NCBI GenBank assembly: GCA_011522725.1
Contig: WTIL01000032.1
Span: 1 to 41,437, forward strand
Length of the DNA stretch: 41,437 nt
Source: Rhodospirillaceae bacterium
GTDB taxonomy: Bacteria > Pseudomonadota > Alphaproteobacteria > Puniceispirillales > Puniceispirillaceae
Direction of reading: 5' to 3'
A program made the position numbers and the translations under genes. Below the pieces are notes generated by a model. That model did no database searches, was not told where the DNA came from, and was given only the letters and a program-made list of their open reading frames with translations. Below are positions 26,084 to 35,296 of the stretch, one piece after another (the stretch's first letter is position 1; each line of letters starts with the position of its first letter).

Positions 26084-26788
26084 TCAGCGAGGGCCCGTGG
26101 CGAGAACCGTCTCGCCCGCCACCACGGTCTGGCCAGGCCGGACGGCCGGCTTGCTGCCGGCTGGCAGGAACAGGTCGGTCAGGCCGCCGATGCGCGGCAT
26201 GCCAAGCGGTGCTCCGGCGGCGAGGAACTTGCCGGGACCATGGCGGCAGACAAGCTGGCGCGCGGTGACGCTGCCGATCTGGACCAGCAGGAACATCTGC
26301 CCGTCCTCGCCCTCGATGGTGATTTCACGGCGTTCATTGTCGCGCCGTGCGAGCGCGATGTCGGCGGTGCTGCGAAACAGCCCCGGGATCAGGAAATTGT
26401 CGGTGACCCGTCCGGCAACGGGGCTGCGCTGCAGATGCGCGTCGGCGAGACCGGTGCGGATTGTAATCCTGTGGCCCGATCCCACGCTGGTGCCGGCAGG
26501 CGGGTCTGTTTCCGCATCCGTGATCTCTACGACGATGCCGTCCGCCGGCGCCAGAACCGCCCGCGTGATATTCGGGACGCGCCGGACCGGCACACGCAGC
26601 GTATGGCGAAGCCAGACCAGAAGTCCCAGCGCAAAACAGCCGAGCGGCAGAGAGATCAGGGTCAGCAGGATCGTCACGCCGCCGGCAAGCGCCATGACCG
26701 GCCAGCCTTCGCTGGCGATCCATTCACTGTCGGTTGTGTCATCCATGATCGGGCTGTCCTGCATGATGTTCGGCGGTGACCGGTTCAC
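26084..26788 (-). CDS. Phosphatidylserine decarboxylase-like protein, apparently without the pyruvoyl-forming Ser
   Basis: EGWPVMALAGG, LAPADGIVVEI, AHLQRSPVAGRV, PGQTVVAGETVLA match PSD-A type; expected FGS-type cleavage site reads RIGGLTDLFLP. GTG start at 26788 or an internal ATG. Confidence 0.78.
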   Translation of the reverse strand: MNRSPPNIMQDSPIMDDTTDSEWIASEGWPVMALAGGVTILLTLISLPLGCFALGLLVWLRHTLRVPVRRVPNITRAVLAPADGIVVEITDAETDPPAGTSVGSGHRITIRTGLADAHLQRSPVAGRVTDNFLIPGLFRSTADIALARRDNERREITIEGEDGQMFLLVQIGSVTARQLVCRHGPGKFLAAGAPLGMPRIGGLTDLFLPAGSKPAVRPGQTVVAGETVLATGPR

Positions 26789-27979
26789 TCACTCGGGGAT
26801 GGCGAAAATCTGGTTCGGGAAGATCAGGTCGGGATCGTCAATCGCCGCGGCGTTGCGGCGCACGATATCGACATATTTGATCCCCTCTCCATAGGAACGG
26901 TAGGCGATACGCCACAGGGCGTCCCCCTGCTGCACAATCACCAGCTTGCTGCCGTCAAGCCCCTGGGACAGGTCACGTGTCGCGACGGGAAGCTCATAGG
27001 TGGCGACAATATTTCCCTCGCCGTCATGAAGCGCGAAGCTCATCATCCGGCTTGCACGGCCGGCATCGACCTTGCCCGTCATACGCCAGGCGCCGCCTTC
27101 GGCAACCGCCGCTTCGGCGAAGGACCGCCCTGCCGCCGTGGCGACAACACGTACCCCGCCGCGCGAGACCCCGTCGATTACAAGCTCGCCATTGGTCTTC
27201 CAGGACAGCGATCGCGGCGCCAGAGCGGGGACGGCCGGCGCGTCGGCTGCCGTTTGCTCGGTGAATCCCGGCGGCGGCGCGACATCGACTTCCCCGGTCC
27301 CCGCGACCTTGCCATCCGCATCAGACCCGGGCGTCGCTTCGACAACAGCAGCTGTTTCGACCTTGTCGTCGGGCGATTGCAGCAGTTCGGGGATATCCGT
27401 CTCGCTTTGCGGCAGCAGCGCCACAAGCGGCTGCTCGTCCTCCGTATCGCCTACACGGATGGCCAGCGTCAGGTTGGCGATATCGGTTTCGCCGGATGCG
27501 CTCTTCGTCCCGACCGACACCAGATGCTCGCCTGGGCCAAGCGCCCGTTCCAAAACAACAACCCATTCGCCATCCTCATTGGCGGTGGTCTTGCCGAGAA
27601 TGATATCGCCTTCGAAGATGGTTACCTCGGCAAGCGGCTCGGCCTTGCCGGCGAACACCGCCTCGCCGTCGGGCGTCACCTGCGCCAGATCGATTTCCAC
27701 GGCAGATTCGCTGACCTGCGCATCCTCGCCTGCCGACTGGCCGGTGCCGCCGCCCTGTTGCGGATCATCAGACGTGTCGGCCGCTGCCTGTTGATCGGCC
27801 GGGGCATCACCGGCGGTAGAGGCCGTTGCCGTCACGGACTGGCCATTGTCGGCCTGTGGTTCGACCGCATCCGGACCGCCATCATCAAGAAGAACGACAG
27901 CCAGCGCCACCACGGCTATGGCGGCCCCGATACCGACCAAGATGTATGTCAGCAACCGCACGCGAACCCACCTTTTCAC
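26789..27979 (-). CDS. LysM-domain protein with N-terminal TM and Ala/Asp-rich periplasmic region
   Basis: N-terminal LLTYILVGIGAAIAVVALAVVLL; C-terminal LysM VIVQQGDALWRIAYRSYGEGIKYVDIVRRNAAAIDDPDLIFPNQIFAIPE. Confidence 0.88.
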   Translation of the reverse strand: MKRWVRVRLLTYILVGIGAAIAVVALAVVLLDDGGPDAVEPQADNGQSVTATASTAGDAPADQQAAADTSDDPQQGGGTGQSAGEDAQVSESAVEIDLAQVTPDGEAVFAGKAEPLAEVTIFEGDIILGKTTANEDGEWVVVLERALGPGEHLVSVGTKSASGETDIANLTLAIRVGDTEDEQPLVALLPQSETDIPELLQSPDDKVETAAVVEATPGSDADGKVAGTGEVDVAPPPGFTEQTAADAPAVPALAPRSLSWKTNGELVIDGVSRGGVRVVATAAGRSFAEAAVAEGGAWRMTGKVDAGRASRMMSFALHDGEGNIVATYELPVATRDLSQGLDGSKLVIVQQGDALWRIAYRSYGEGIKYVDIVRRNAAAIDDPDLIFPNQIFAIPE

Positions 27980-28045
27980 TGGCTAAAAACTGTGTAAAGC
28001 CTAATGCTAGAAACACATGGATTCAATTGAAGGATAAGCAAGCAC

Positions 28046-28594
28046 ATGAAAAATATATGCGTCTTCTCAGGCGCGGCACCCGGCCGCGACCCGATCTATG
28101 CCGAGGCTGCCTATGACCTTGGCCGGTTGATCGCTGGCCATGGAATGGGGGTCGTCTATGGCGGAGGACGCAGCGGACTGATGGGACGGGTCGCCGACGG
28201 AGCCATCGATTCCGGCGGCCATGTCACTGGCATCATTCCGAAATTTCTCGACAAGGTCGAGATCGGCCATGAGGGCGTCACCAAGCTGCATGTCATAGAC
28301 ACCATGCATCAGCGCAAGGAGATGATGTATGCCGAGAGCGATGCGTTCGTGGTACTCCCCGGCGGGCTGGGCACGCTTGACGAGACCATGGAAATCACCA
28401 CCTGGCGCCAGCTCGACCTGCATAAAAAGCCGGTAATCATCCTCAACATCAACGGCTATTGGGACCATCTGCTCGCCATGCTGCAGACGGTCATCCGGGA
28501 AGGTTTCATGCATCACGACCATCTCGAGCATTTCGAAACCGTGACCCGGGTCGAGGAACTGTCACCCCATCTGAAAGGGCTGTCCGGCACCTGA
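28046..28594 (+). CDS. LOG-family protein (TIGR00730-type, putative cytokinin riboside 5'-monophosphate phosphoribohydrolase)
   Basis: CVFSGAAPGRDPIY, VYGGGRSGLMG, MHQRKEMMY, VVLPGGLGTLDETMEITTWRQL. Confidence 0.93.
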   Translation: MKNICVFSGAAPGRDPIYAEAAYDLGRLIAGHGMGVVYGGGRSGLMGRVADGAIDSGGHVTGIIPKFLDKVEIGHEGVTKLHVIDTMHQRKEMMYAESDAFVVLPGGLGTLDETMEITTWRQLDLHKKPVIILNINGYWDHLLAMLQTVIREGFMHHDHLEHFETVTRVEELSPHLKGLSGT

Positions 28595-28807
28595 ACCAGC
28601 CGGATCATTTCCTCATTTGCATGCCCGGCCTGCATGCGGAACACGAGCATTTGCCTTGCGCATGGCGAGCGTGGCCGTTACAAGACGTGGCGTTGACGGG
28701 ACGCGGCCGGTGCCGGCTTCGGCGCTCCCTTTTCCAGATGCCCCCGACCTGACGTTGCAGTGAGGCATCACCGGACGAATGTAGTGTGACAACTGAAGGA
28801 TCGATTC

Positions 28808-30025
28808 ATGTCCAAGATCAAAGTGAAGACCCCTGTCGTCGAGATCGACGGCGACGAGATGACCCGTATCATCTGGCAGAAAATCAAAGACAAGCTGATC
28901 TTCCCCTATCTGGACATAGACCTGAAATATTACGACCTTGGCATCGAGAAGCGAGACGAGACCGACGACCAGATCACTGTCGACAGCGCGAATGCCATCA
29001 AGGAATACGGCGTCGGCGTGAAATGCGCGACAATCACGCCTGATGAAGAACGGGTCGAGGAATTCGGTCTCAAGGAAATGTACCGTTCGCCGAACGGCAC
29101 CATCCGCAACATCCTCGGCGGCACTGTGTTCCGCCAGCCGATCATCTGCTCCAACGTGCCGCGCCTCGTGCCGGGCTGGACGCGTCCGATCGTCATCGGA
29201 CGTCACGCCTTCGGCGACCAGTACCGCGCGACCGATTTTGTAGTGCAGGGCGCCGGCAAGCTGACCATGACCTTCACGCCGGCCGACGGCAGCGCCCCTG
29301 TCACCCGCGAAGTATTCGACTTTCCGGACGGCGGTGTCGCCATGTCGATGTATAATCTGGACGAGTCGATCCGCGGCTTTGCACGCGCCTGCATGAATTA
29401 CGGCCTCGATCTTGGCTGGCCGGTCTATCTGTCGACCAAGAACACGATCATGAAAGCCTATGACGGCCGCTTCAAGGATCTGTTCGAAGAGGTCTTCGAG
29501 GCCGAATTCGCCGACAAGTTCCGTGCCGCCGGCATCACCTACGAGCACCGCCTGATCGACGACATGGTGGCCTGCGCGCTGAAATGGGACGGCGGCTTTG
29601 TCTGGGCCTGCAAGAACTATGACGGCGACGTGCAGTCGGACACCGTGGCCCAGGGCTTCGGCTCGCTCGGCTTGATGACGTCGGTTCTAATGACGCCGGA
29701 CGGAAAGACGGTCGAGGCGGAAGCCGCACATGGCACCGTCACCCGCCATTATCGCCAGCATCAGCAGGGCAAGGAAACATCGACCAACCCGATCGCGTCG
29801 ATCTTCGCCTGGACACGTGGCCTCGGCTACCGCGCCAAATTCGACGACACGCCGGATGTGGCCGAATTTGCCACGACCCTCGAGAAGGTCTGCATCAAGA
29901 CGGTCGAGAGCGGTCAGATGACCAAGGACCTCGCGCTTCTGGTCGGCAAGGACCAGGCGTTCCTGACGACTGACCAGTTCCTTGACGCGCTGGATGACAA
30001 CCTGAAATCAGCGATGAACGTCTGA
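28808..30025 (+). CDS. icd: NADP-dependent isocitrate dehydrogenase
   Basis: [47 protein letters not shown]; 405 aa; dimeric eukaryotic-like type. Confidence 0.96.
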   Translation: MSKIKVKTPVVEIDGDEMTRIIWQKIKDKLIFPYLDIDLKYYDLGIEKRDETDDQITVDSANAIKEYGVGVKCATITPDEERVEEFGLKEMYRSPNGTIRNILGGTVFRQPIICSNVPRLVPGWTRPIVIGRHAFGDQYRATDFVVQGAGKLTMTFTPADGSAPVTREVFDFPDGGVAMSMYNLDESIRGFARACMNYGLDLGWPVYLSTKNTIMKAYDGRFKDLFEEVFEAEFADKFRAAGITYEHRLIDDMVACALKWDGGFVWACKNYDGDVQSDTVAQGFGSLGLMTSVLMTPDGKTVEAEAAHGTVTRHYRQHQQGKETSTNPIASIFAWTRGLGYRAKFDDTPDVAEFATTLEKVCIKTVESGQMTKDLALLVGKDQAFLTTDQFLDALDDNLKSAMNV

Positions 30026-30052
30026 TCAGGCCATTATCCTGATATATAATGG
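30025..30052. repeat. Two overlapping inverted repeats in the icd-alaS convergent intergenic region
   Basis: ATCAGG-CCATTAT-CCTGAT (30025-30043) and CCATTAT-CCTGATAT-ATAATGG (30031-30052). Confidence 0.6.
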
Positions 30053-30073
30053 AAATTTGGATGTCGGCCGTGA

Positions 30074-32707
30074 CTAGAGCGCGGCCGACACCGCTTCGAT
30101 AGCCGCTGATGCGGCATCGGCATTCGGGCCACCGGCCTGCGCCATGTCGGGACGGCCGCCGCCGCCACCGCCGCCAAGCGCGGCAGACCCCGCCTTTACC
30201 AGATCAACCGCGTTGCGGCTCTCCGCCAGATCGGGCGTGACCGCCACGACGATGGACGCCTTGCCGTTGTCGGTGGCCACCAGGCAGATGACGGCGTTGG
30301 TCATGTTCGCCTTGATCTCGTCCGCCATGGATTTCAGCTCGCGTGCCGGCGTGTCCTCGAGAAGCCGGCCGACAAAATTCACCCCGTTGACGACGCTCGG
30401 CGCATCGCCACCGGTGCCACCGGCCGCCAGTTTCCGGCGAAGCGACGTGATATCGCGCTCGGCCTTGCGGTTGTCCTCGACAAGCCGCGCGACACGCTCG
30501 GCAAGCTGCTCGGGCGAGACCTTGAGAAGGTCTGCGGCCTCGGTCAGGGCGCGCTCGCGCCCGTCGATCCATTCCAGGGCGCCGGCTTCGGTCACCGCCT
30601 CGATCCGGCGCACGCCGCCGGCAACGGCCGATTCCGACACAATCCGCAGCAGGCTGACATCGCCGGTGCGGCCGACATGGGTGCCGCCGCACAGTTCGAC
30701 CGACCAGGCACCGCGCCCCTCGGCATCGGCCGGGCCGCCCATCTGCACAACACGGACCTCGTCGCCGTATTTCTCGCCGAACAGCGCCAGCGCGCCGAGT
30801 TCGATAGCGGCATCGGGCGTCATGATGCGGGTGGACACCTCGCTGTTCATGCGGATGCGCTCGTTGACGATCACCTGAACACGGACAAGCTCGTCAGCCT
30901 CGACCGCGCGCGGGTGGGAAAAATCGAACCTGAGCCTGTCCGGCGCGACCAGCGAGCCCTTCTGGGCCACATGATCGCCGAGGACATGGCGCAGCGCTTC
31001 GTGAAGAAGGTGCGTCGCCGAATGGTTGGCACGAAGACGGCGGCGGCGGTCACGGTCGATCTCGAGCCGCAGGCTGGTGCCGACCGCGATCTCGCCTTCA
31101 GTGACGGTGGCGCGGTGAACGAACATGCCCGCCGGCGTCTTGAAGGTATCGCTGACGCTGGCGGTTCCGCCATCCCAGCTGATCATGCCGGTATCGCCCT
31201 GCTGGCCGCCGGATTCGGCATAAAAGGGTGTCTGGTTGGTGACGATGGCGACCTCGCCGGTGGCGCTGTCGGTCTCGGCACCGTCCACGACGAGCGCTGT
31301 GACCTGGCCCTCGGCACTTTCCGAAGTGTAGCCGAGGAACTCGGTGGCGCCGAGACGCTCGCCGAGATCAAGCCAGATGGTTTCCGTGGCGGCATCGCCC
31401 GAACCGCTCCAGGCGCGGCGCGCGGCGGCCTTCTGTTCAGCCATGGCGGCGTCGAAACCGTCGGTATCGACACTCCAGCCATATCCGCGCATGAAGTCCT
31501 GTGTCAGGTCGAGCGGGAAGCCAAATGTGTCATAGAGCTTGAAGGCCGTCGCCCCGTCCAGGGTCCCGCCGGCCTGCTTGCCCTCGATTTCCTCGTTCAG
31601 CAGGCGAAGACCGCGGCCAAGCGTTTCCTTGAACCGGGTTTCCTCCAGCTTCAGCGTTTCGGCAATCAGCGGCTGTGCGCGTCCGAGCTCGGGATACTGC
31701 GCTCCCATCTCGGCGACGAGCGCCGGGACCAGCTTGAACATCACCGGATCGGCGCACCCCAGCTGATGCAGATGACGCATGGCGCGCCGCATGATCCGGC
31801 GCAGAACATAGCCGCGCCCCTCGTTCGACGGCAGGACGCCATCGGCAATCAAAAACGAGCTGGCGCGAAGGTGGTCCGCTACAACGCGGTGCGAGACATT
31901 CTTTTCACCATCGGGGTCGGTGTTGGAGGCATCGGCCGATGCCTCGATCAGCGCGCGCATCATGTCGATGTCGTAATTGTCGTGCTTGCCCTGCATCACG
32001 GCGGCGATCCGCTCCAGCCCCATGCCGGTGTCAATCGAGGGCTTCGGCAGGTTGATACGCTCGTCGGGCAGCTGCTCGAACTGCATGAAGACGAGGTTCC
32101 AGATCTCGATGAAACGGTCGCCATCCTCGTCCGGCGAACCGGGAGGGCCGCCCGGAATGTGATCGCCATGGTCGTAGAAAATCTCGGAACAGGGGCCGCA
32201 AGGCCCAGTATCGCCCATCGCCCAGAAATTGTCCGAAGTGGCGATACGGATGATCCGGTCGTCGGTGAGACCGGCGATCTTTTTCCAGTGGCCCGCCGCC
32301 TCGTCATCCTCGTGGTAGACGGTGACGAGAAGCTTGTCCTTGTTCAGTCCGAATTCCCTGGTCACCAGGTTCCAGGCCAGCTCGATCGCGTTTTCCTTGA
32401 AATAGTCGCCGAACGAGAAATTGCCGAGCATCTCGAAAAAGGTGTGGTGACGCGCGGTGTAGCCGACATTCTCAAGGTCGTTGTGCTTGCCGCCGGCGCG
32501 GACACATTTCTGCGAGGTCACCGCGCGGTTGTAGTCGCGGGTCTCGAGGCCGGTGAACAGGTTCTTGAACTGCACCATGCCGGCGTTGGTGAACATCAAT
32601 GTGGGATCGTTCTGCGGAACCAGCGGGCTGGAAGACACGATTTCGTGGCCATTGGCACCGAAATATTCAAGAAAAGCGGTTCTGATGTCGTTTACGCTGC
32701 TCATCAT
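30074..32707 (-). CDS. alaS: Alanyl-tRNA synthetase
   Basis: [61 protein letters not shown]-terminal [16 protein letters not shown]. Confidence 0.97.
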   Translation of the reverse strand: MMSSVNDIRTAFLEYFGANGHEIVSSSPLVPQNDPTLMFTNAGMVQFKNLFTGLETRDYNRAVTSQKCVRAGGKHNDLENVGYTARHHTFFEMLGNFSFGDYFKENAIELAWNLVTREFGLNKDKLLVTVYHEDDEAAGHWKKIAGLTDDRIIRIATSDNFWAMGDTGPCGPCSEIFYDHGDHIPGGPPGSPDEDGDRFIEIWNLVFMQFEQLPDERINLPKPSIDTGMGLERIAAVMQGKHDNYDIDMMRALIEASADASNTDPDGEKNVSHRVVADHLRASSFLIADGVLPSNEGRGYVLRRIMRRAMRHLHQLGCADPVMFKLVPALVAEMGAQYPELGRAQPLIAETLKLEETRFKETLGRGLRLLNEEIEGKQAGGTLDGATAFKLYDTFGFPLDLTQDFMRGYGWSVDTDGFDAAMAEQKAAARRAWSGSGDAATETIWLDLGERLGATEFLGYTSESAEGQVTALVVDGAETDSATGEVAIVTNQTPFYAESGGQQGDTGMISWDGGTASVSDTFKTPAGMFVHRATVTEGEIAVGTSLRLEIDRDRRRRLRANHSATHLLHEALRHVLGDHVAQKGSLVAPDRLRFDFSHPRAVEADELVRVQVIVNERIRMNSEVSTRIMTPDAAIELGALALFGEKYGDEVRVVQMGGPADAEGRGAWSVELCGGTHVGRTGDVSLLRIVSESAVAGGVRRIEAVTEAGALEWIDGRERALTEAADLLKVSPEQLAERVARLVEDNRKAERDITSLRRKLAAGGTGGDAPSVVNGVNFVGRLLEDTPARELKSMADEIKANMTNAVICLVATDNGKASIVVAVTPDLAESRNAVDLVKAGSAALGGGGGGGRPDMAQAGGPNADAASAAIEAVSAAL

Positions 32708-32883
32708 CCTGTCCTGCGATCATCCATGATCCGAACCCGTGCGCAGGCCTGATGTCCGGCAGCCGGTTCGGGAGGGGCGACATGGCAGCCGGGAACGGCC
32801 ACCGCGCGGTCACATGTTTACGCGGCACAGTGGTCGTATGTCCAGCCAAACATGCCGGTTTCAGATCATTCTGACGAGGTCGC

Positions 32884-32914
32884 AAAAAAGCCCCGCCGAC
32901 AATGCCGGCAGGGC
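32884..32914 (-). terminator. Rho-independent terminator downstream of recA
   Basis: Minus strand GCCCTGCCGGCATTGTCGGCGGGGC followed by TTTTTTGC. Confidence 0.85.
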
Positions 32915-33012
32915 CTGATCACGTCTGGCTGCGCAAATGCTGTCTCGAGGATTCCCGCAGGAAAATTCCCGCGGCGAAAAGCCGGTCAGCATCTCAGCCT
33001 TGTTCCTGCAGC

Positions 33013-34098
33013 TCAGCTTTCGCCTGGCATCATCGGCTCGTCCGGTGATTCCGGCACGACCGCCTCCGGCGATTCCGCGATCGACTGATCCAGCATCTGG
33101 TCGCCGACGAGGCCGGCATTCTGCCGGATCGCCGCCTCGATCTCGTCGGCAAGCTCCTTGTTCTCGCGCAGGAAATTCTTCGCGTTCTCGCGCCCCTGCC
33201 CGATCCGCTGGCCGTTATAGGAAATCCAGGCACCCGATTTCTCGACGATGCCGGCGGCAACGCCGAGGTCGAGAAGCTCGCCCATCTTCGAGATGCCCTC
33301 GCCATACATGATGTCGAACTCGACGGTCCGGAACGGCGCCGCCACCTTGTTCTTCACAACCTTCACGCGGGTCTGGTTCCCGATCACCTCGTCACGGTCC
33401 TTGATCGCGCCGATCCGGCGGATATCAAGCCTGACCGAGGCATAGAACTTCAGCGCGTTACCGCCGGTGGTGGTCTCGGGATTGCCGAACATCACGCCGA
33501 TCTTCAGGCGAATCTGGTTGATGAAGATCACCAGGCAGTTGCTGCGCGCGATCGACGAGGTCAGCTTGCGAAGCGCCTGGCTCATCAGGCGTGCCTGCAG
33601 GCCGACATGGGTGTCACCCATCTCGCCCTCGAGTTCGGCCCGCGGCACCAGTGCGGCGACCGAGTCGACCACCAGTACGTCGATCGCGCCGGAACGAACC
33701 AGCGTATCGGCGATCTCGAGCGCCTGCTCGCCGGCATCCGGCTGCGAAATCAGCAGATCGTCAATATCGACACCAAGCTTGCGGGCATAGACCGGATCGA
33801 GCGCATGCTCGGCATCGACAAAGGCGCAGTTGCCGCCTTCCTTCTGCGCCTCGGCAACGGCATGAAGCGCCAGCGTCGTCTTGCCGGATGATTCCGGCCC
33901 GTAGATTTCGATGATCCGGCCTTTCGGGAAACCGCCGATACCAAGGCCGATATCAAGGCCAAGGGATCCGGTCGAGATCGCCTGTACGTCAACAGCCGAT
34001 TCCCGCTGGCCGAGCTTCATCACTGAGCCCTTGCCGAATGCCTTTTCGATCTGGCCGATGGCGGCTTCTAGCGCCTTGGCCTTGTCTTCATTTTTCAT
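33013..34098 (-). CDS. recA: Recombinase A
   Basis: [53 protein letters not shown]. An in-frame upstream start at 34125 is possible. Confidence 0.97.
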   Translation of the reverse strand: MKNEDKAKALEAAIGQIEKAFGKGSVMKLGQRESAVDVQAISTGSLGLDIGLGIGGFPKGRIIEIYGPESSGKTTLALHAVAEAQKEGGNCAFVDAEHALDPVYARKLGVDIDDLLISQPDAGEQALEIADTLVRSGAIDVLVVDSVAALVPRAELEGEMGDTHVGLQARLMSQALRKLTSSIARSNCLVIFINQIRLKIGVMFGNPETTTGGNALKFYASVRLDIRRIGAIKDRDEVIGNQTRVKVVKNKVAAPFRTVEFDIMYGEGISKMGELLDLGVAAGIVEKSGAWISYNGQRIGQGRENAKNFLRENKELADEIEAAIRQNAGLVGDQMLDQSIAESPEAVVPESPDEPMMPGES

Positions 34099-34232
34099 TT
34101 TCAGGTCCACCACGACTCCGGTCATGTCCGTCCTCCTTCTGGCACAGCCACCCGACCCTGTCCATGTGGATCTTCGCGGGACATTCCGCTGGTCGGCTGT
34201 TGCGGCTGATGTTGAATTCTGCCGGCATCATG

Positions 34233-34284
34233 TACCTGATTTGTTCTTTTTTCAAGTATATTTTCCTGTTTTGTTCCTGTTTTG
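34233..34284 (-). promoter_or_regulatory. Candidate recA SOS-operator region (GTTC-N7-GTTC-like boxes and 11-bp direct repeat)
   Basis: GTAC-CTGATTT-GTTC (34233-34247), TTTC-CTGTTTT-GTTC (34262-34276), each one mismatch from GTTC-N7-GTTC; tandem TTCCTGTTTTG x2 at 34263-34284. Confidence 0.55.
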
Positions 34285-34307
34285 AGGAGCGGCAATGTGA
34301 ACAAAGC

Positions 34308-34341
34308 AAAAACGGCCCGCCGGCAGGAGCCGGCGGACCGT
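34308..34341 (-). terminator. Rho-independent terminator downstream of dksA
   Basis: Minus strand ACGGTCCGCCGGCTCCTGCCGGCGGGCCGT followed by TTTTGC. Confidence 0.8.
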
Positions 34342-34364
34342 CGTCATTGGCAAGGATTGTCCGG

Positions 34365-34913
34365 TCAGTCGTCGCGGTGGATGCGCTCGTTCCGTTCGTG
34401 CTGTTCCTGTGCATGCAGGCTAAGCGAGGCAATTGGCCGCGCCTCCAGCCGGCGCAGGTTGATCGGCTCGTCCGTCTCGACACAGTAACCGTAGGAACCG
34501 TCCTCGATCCGGCGAAGCGCCGCCTCGATCTTCTGCAGCAGCTTGCGCTCGCGGTCACGGGTACGCAGGTCGATGGCGGCATTGCTTTCGATCTGCGCCC
34601 TGTCCATCTGGTCCGGGCGGTGCAGGTTTTCCTGCGAGAGGTCGGTAATCGTTTCGGTTGCCTCGTTCAGCAGCTCCGCGCGCCAGATTTCCAGCTTGTT
34701 TCGGAAATAGGCAAGCTGCATTGGATTCATGAATTCCTCATCGTCGGTCGGACGATAGCCTTCAGGCAGAAGAATGGCCTCCGGCGTGGCAGATTTGCCA
34801 AGCGATTTAGCGGCTGATTTAGCGGCCGACTTACCAGCCGGCCTGGCGGTCTTGCCGCTTGCTTTTTTGGCTTTTGATCCCGTCTGAGCGGTTTTTTTGG
34901 ATGCTTCGGCCAT
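34365..34913 (-). CDS. dksA: DksA/TraR-family RNA polymerase-binding protein with Lys/Ala-rich N-terminal extension
   Basis: EEFMNPMQLAYFRNKLEIWRAELLNEATETI...DRERKLLQKIEAALRRIEDGSYGYCVETDEPINLRRLEARPIASLSLHAQEQHER. Confidence 0.94.
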   Translation of the reverse strand: MAEASKKTAQTGSKAKKASGKTARPAGKSAAKSAAKSLGKSATPEAILLPEGYRPTDDEEFMNPMQLAYFRNKLEIWRAELLNEATETITDLSQENLHRPDQMDRAQIESNAAIDLRTRDRERKLLQKIEAALRRIEDGSYGYCVETDEPINLRRLEARPIASLSLHAQEQHERNERIHRDD

Positions 34914-35102
34914 GTGAGATCTCTTTTCAAAGACAAAAATCGAGCCTGTTTTCGACCCGTTCCTTCATCCGCTTGGAATTGGCGCAAACCAAAGGTGAGC
35001 AATCGTTCCAGCGAATCGGGCACCGACTCTGGGCACCGGATTACACAAATTCGCAGAGTCCTTCAAGCGCTGTTTTATGATGTTTTTTCTAAAAAAAGGC
35101 TT

Positions 35103-35256
35103 TTAACTCATCATTTTTATTACTAAAAAGTTAATCGCGCATACGTGAATTGAGGGTTTGGCAGAGTAAATTACCGTTTGCTTAATGACTGATTCGTCCC
35201 CTTGAACGGCAAATTCAGCGTTCAAAAAAGGCAACCGTGAACACGCCCGGGGAATC
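35103..35256 (+). promoter_or_regulatory. Candidate ctrA control region: TTAA elements and GANTC sites
   Basis: TTAAC (35103), GTTAA (35130), TTAC-CGTTTGC-TTAA (35171-35185), GATTC (35191), GAATC (35252). Confidence 0.5.
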
Positions 35257-35296
35257 GGACCAGCACTGTTGAAACGTAGTTGTGGGAAGTGAAGCC

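Noticed and set aside
30677-32752. 691-aa plus-strand ORF opposite alaS
   Set aside because: Antisense shadow of AlaRS.
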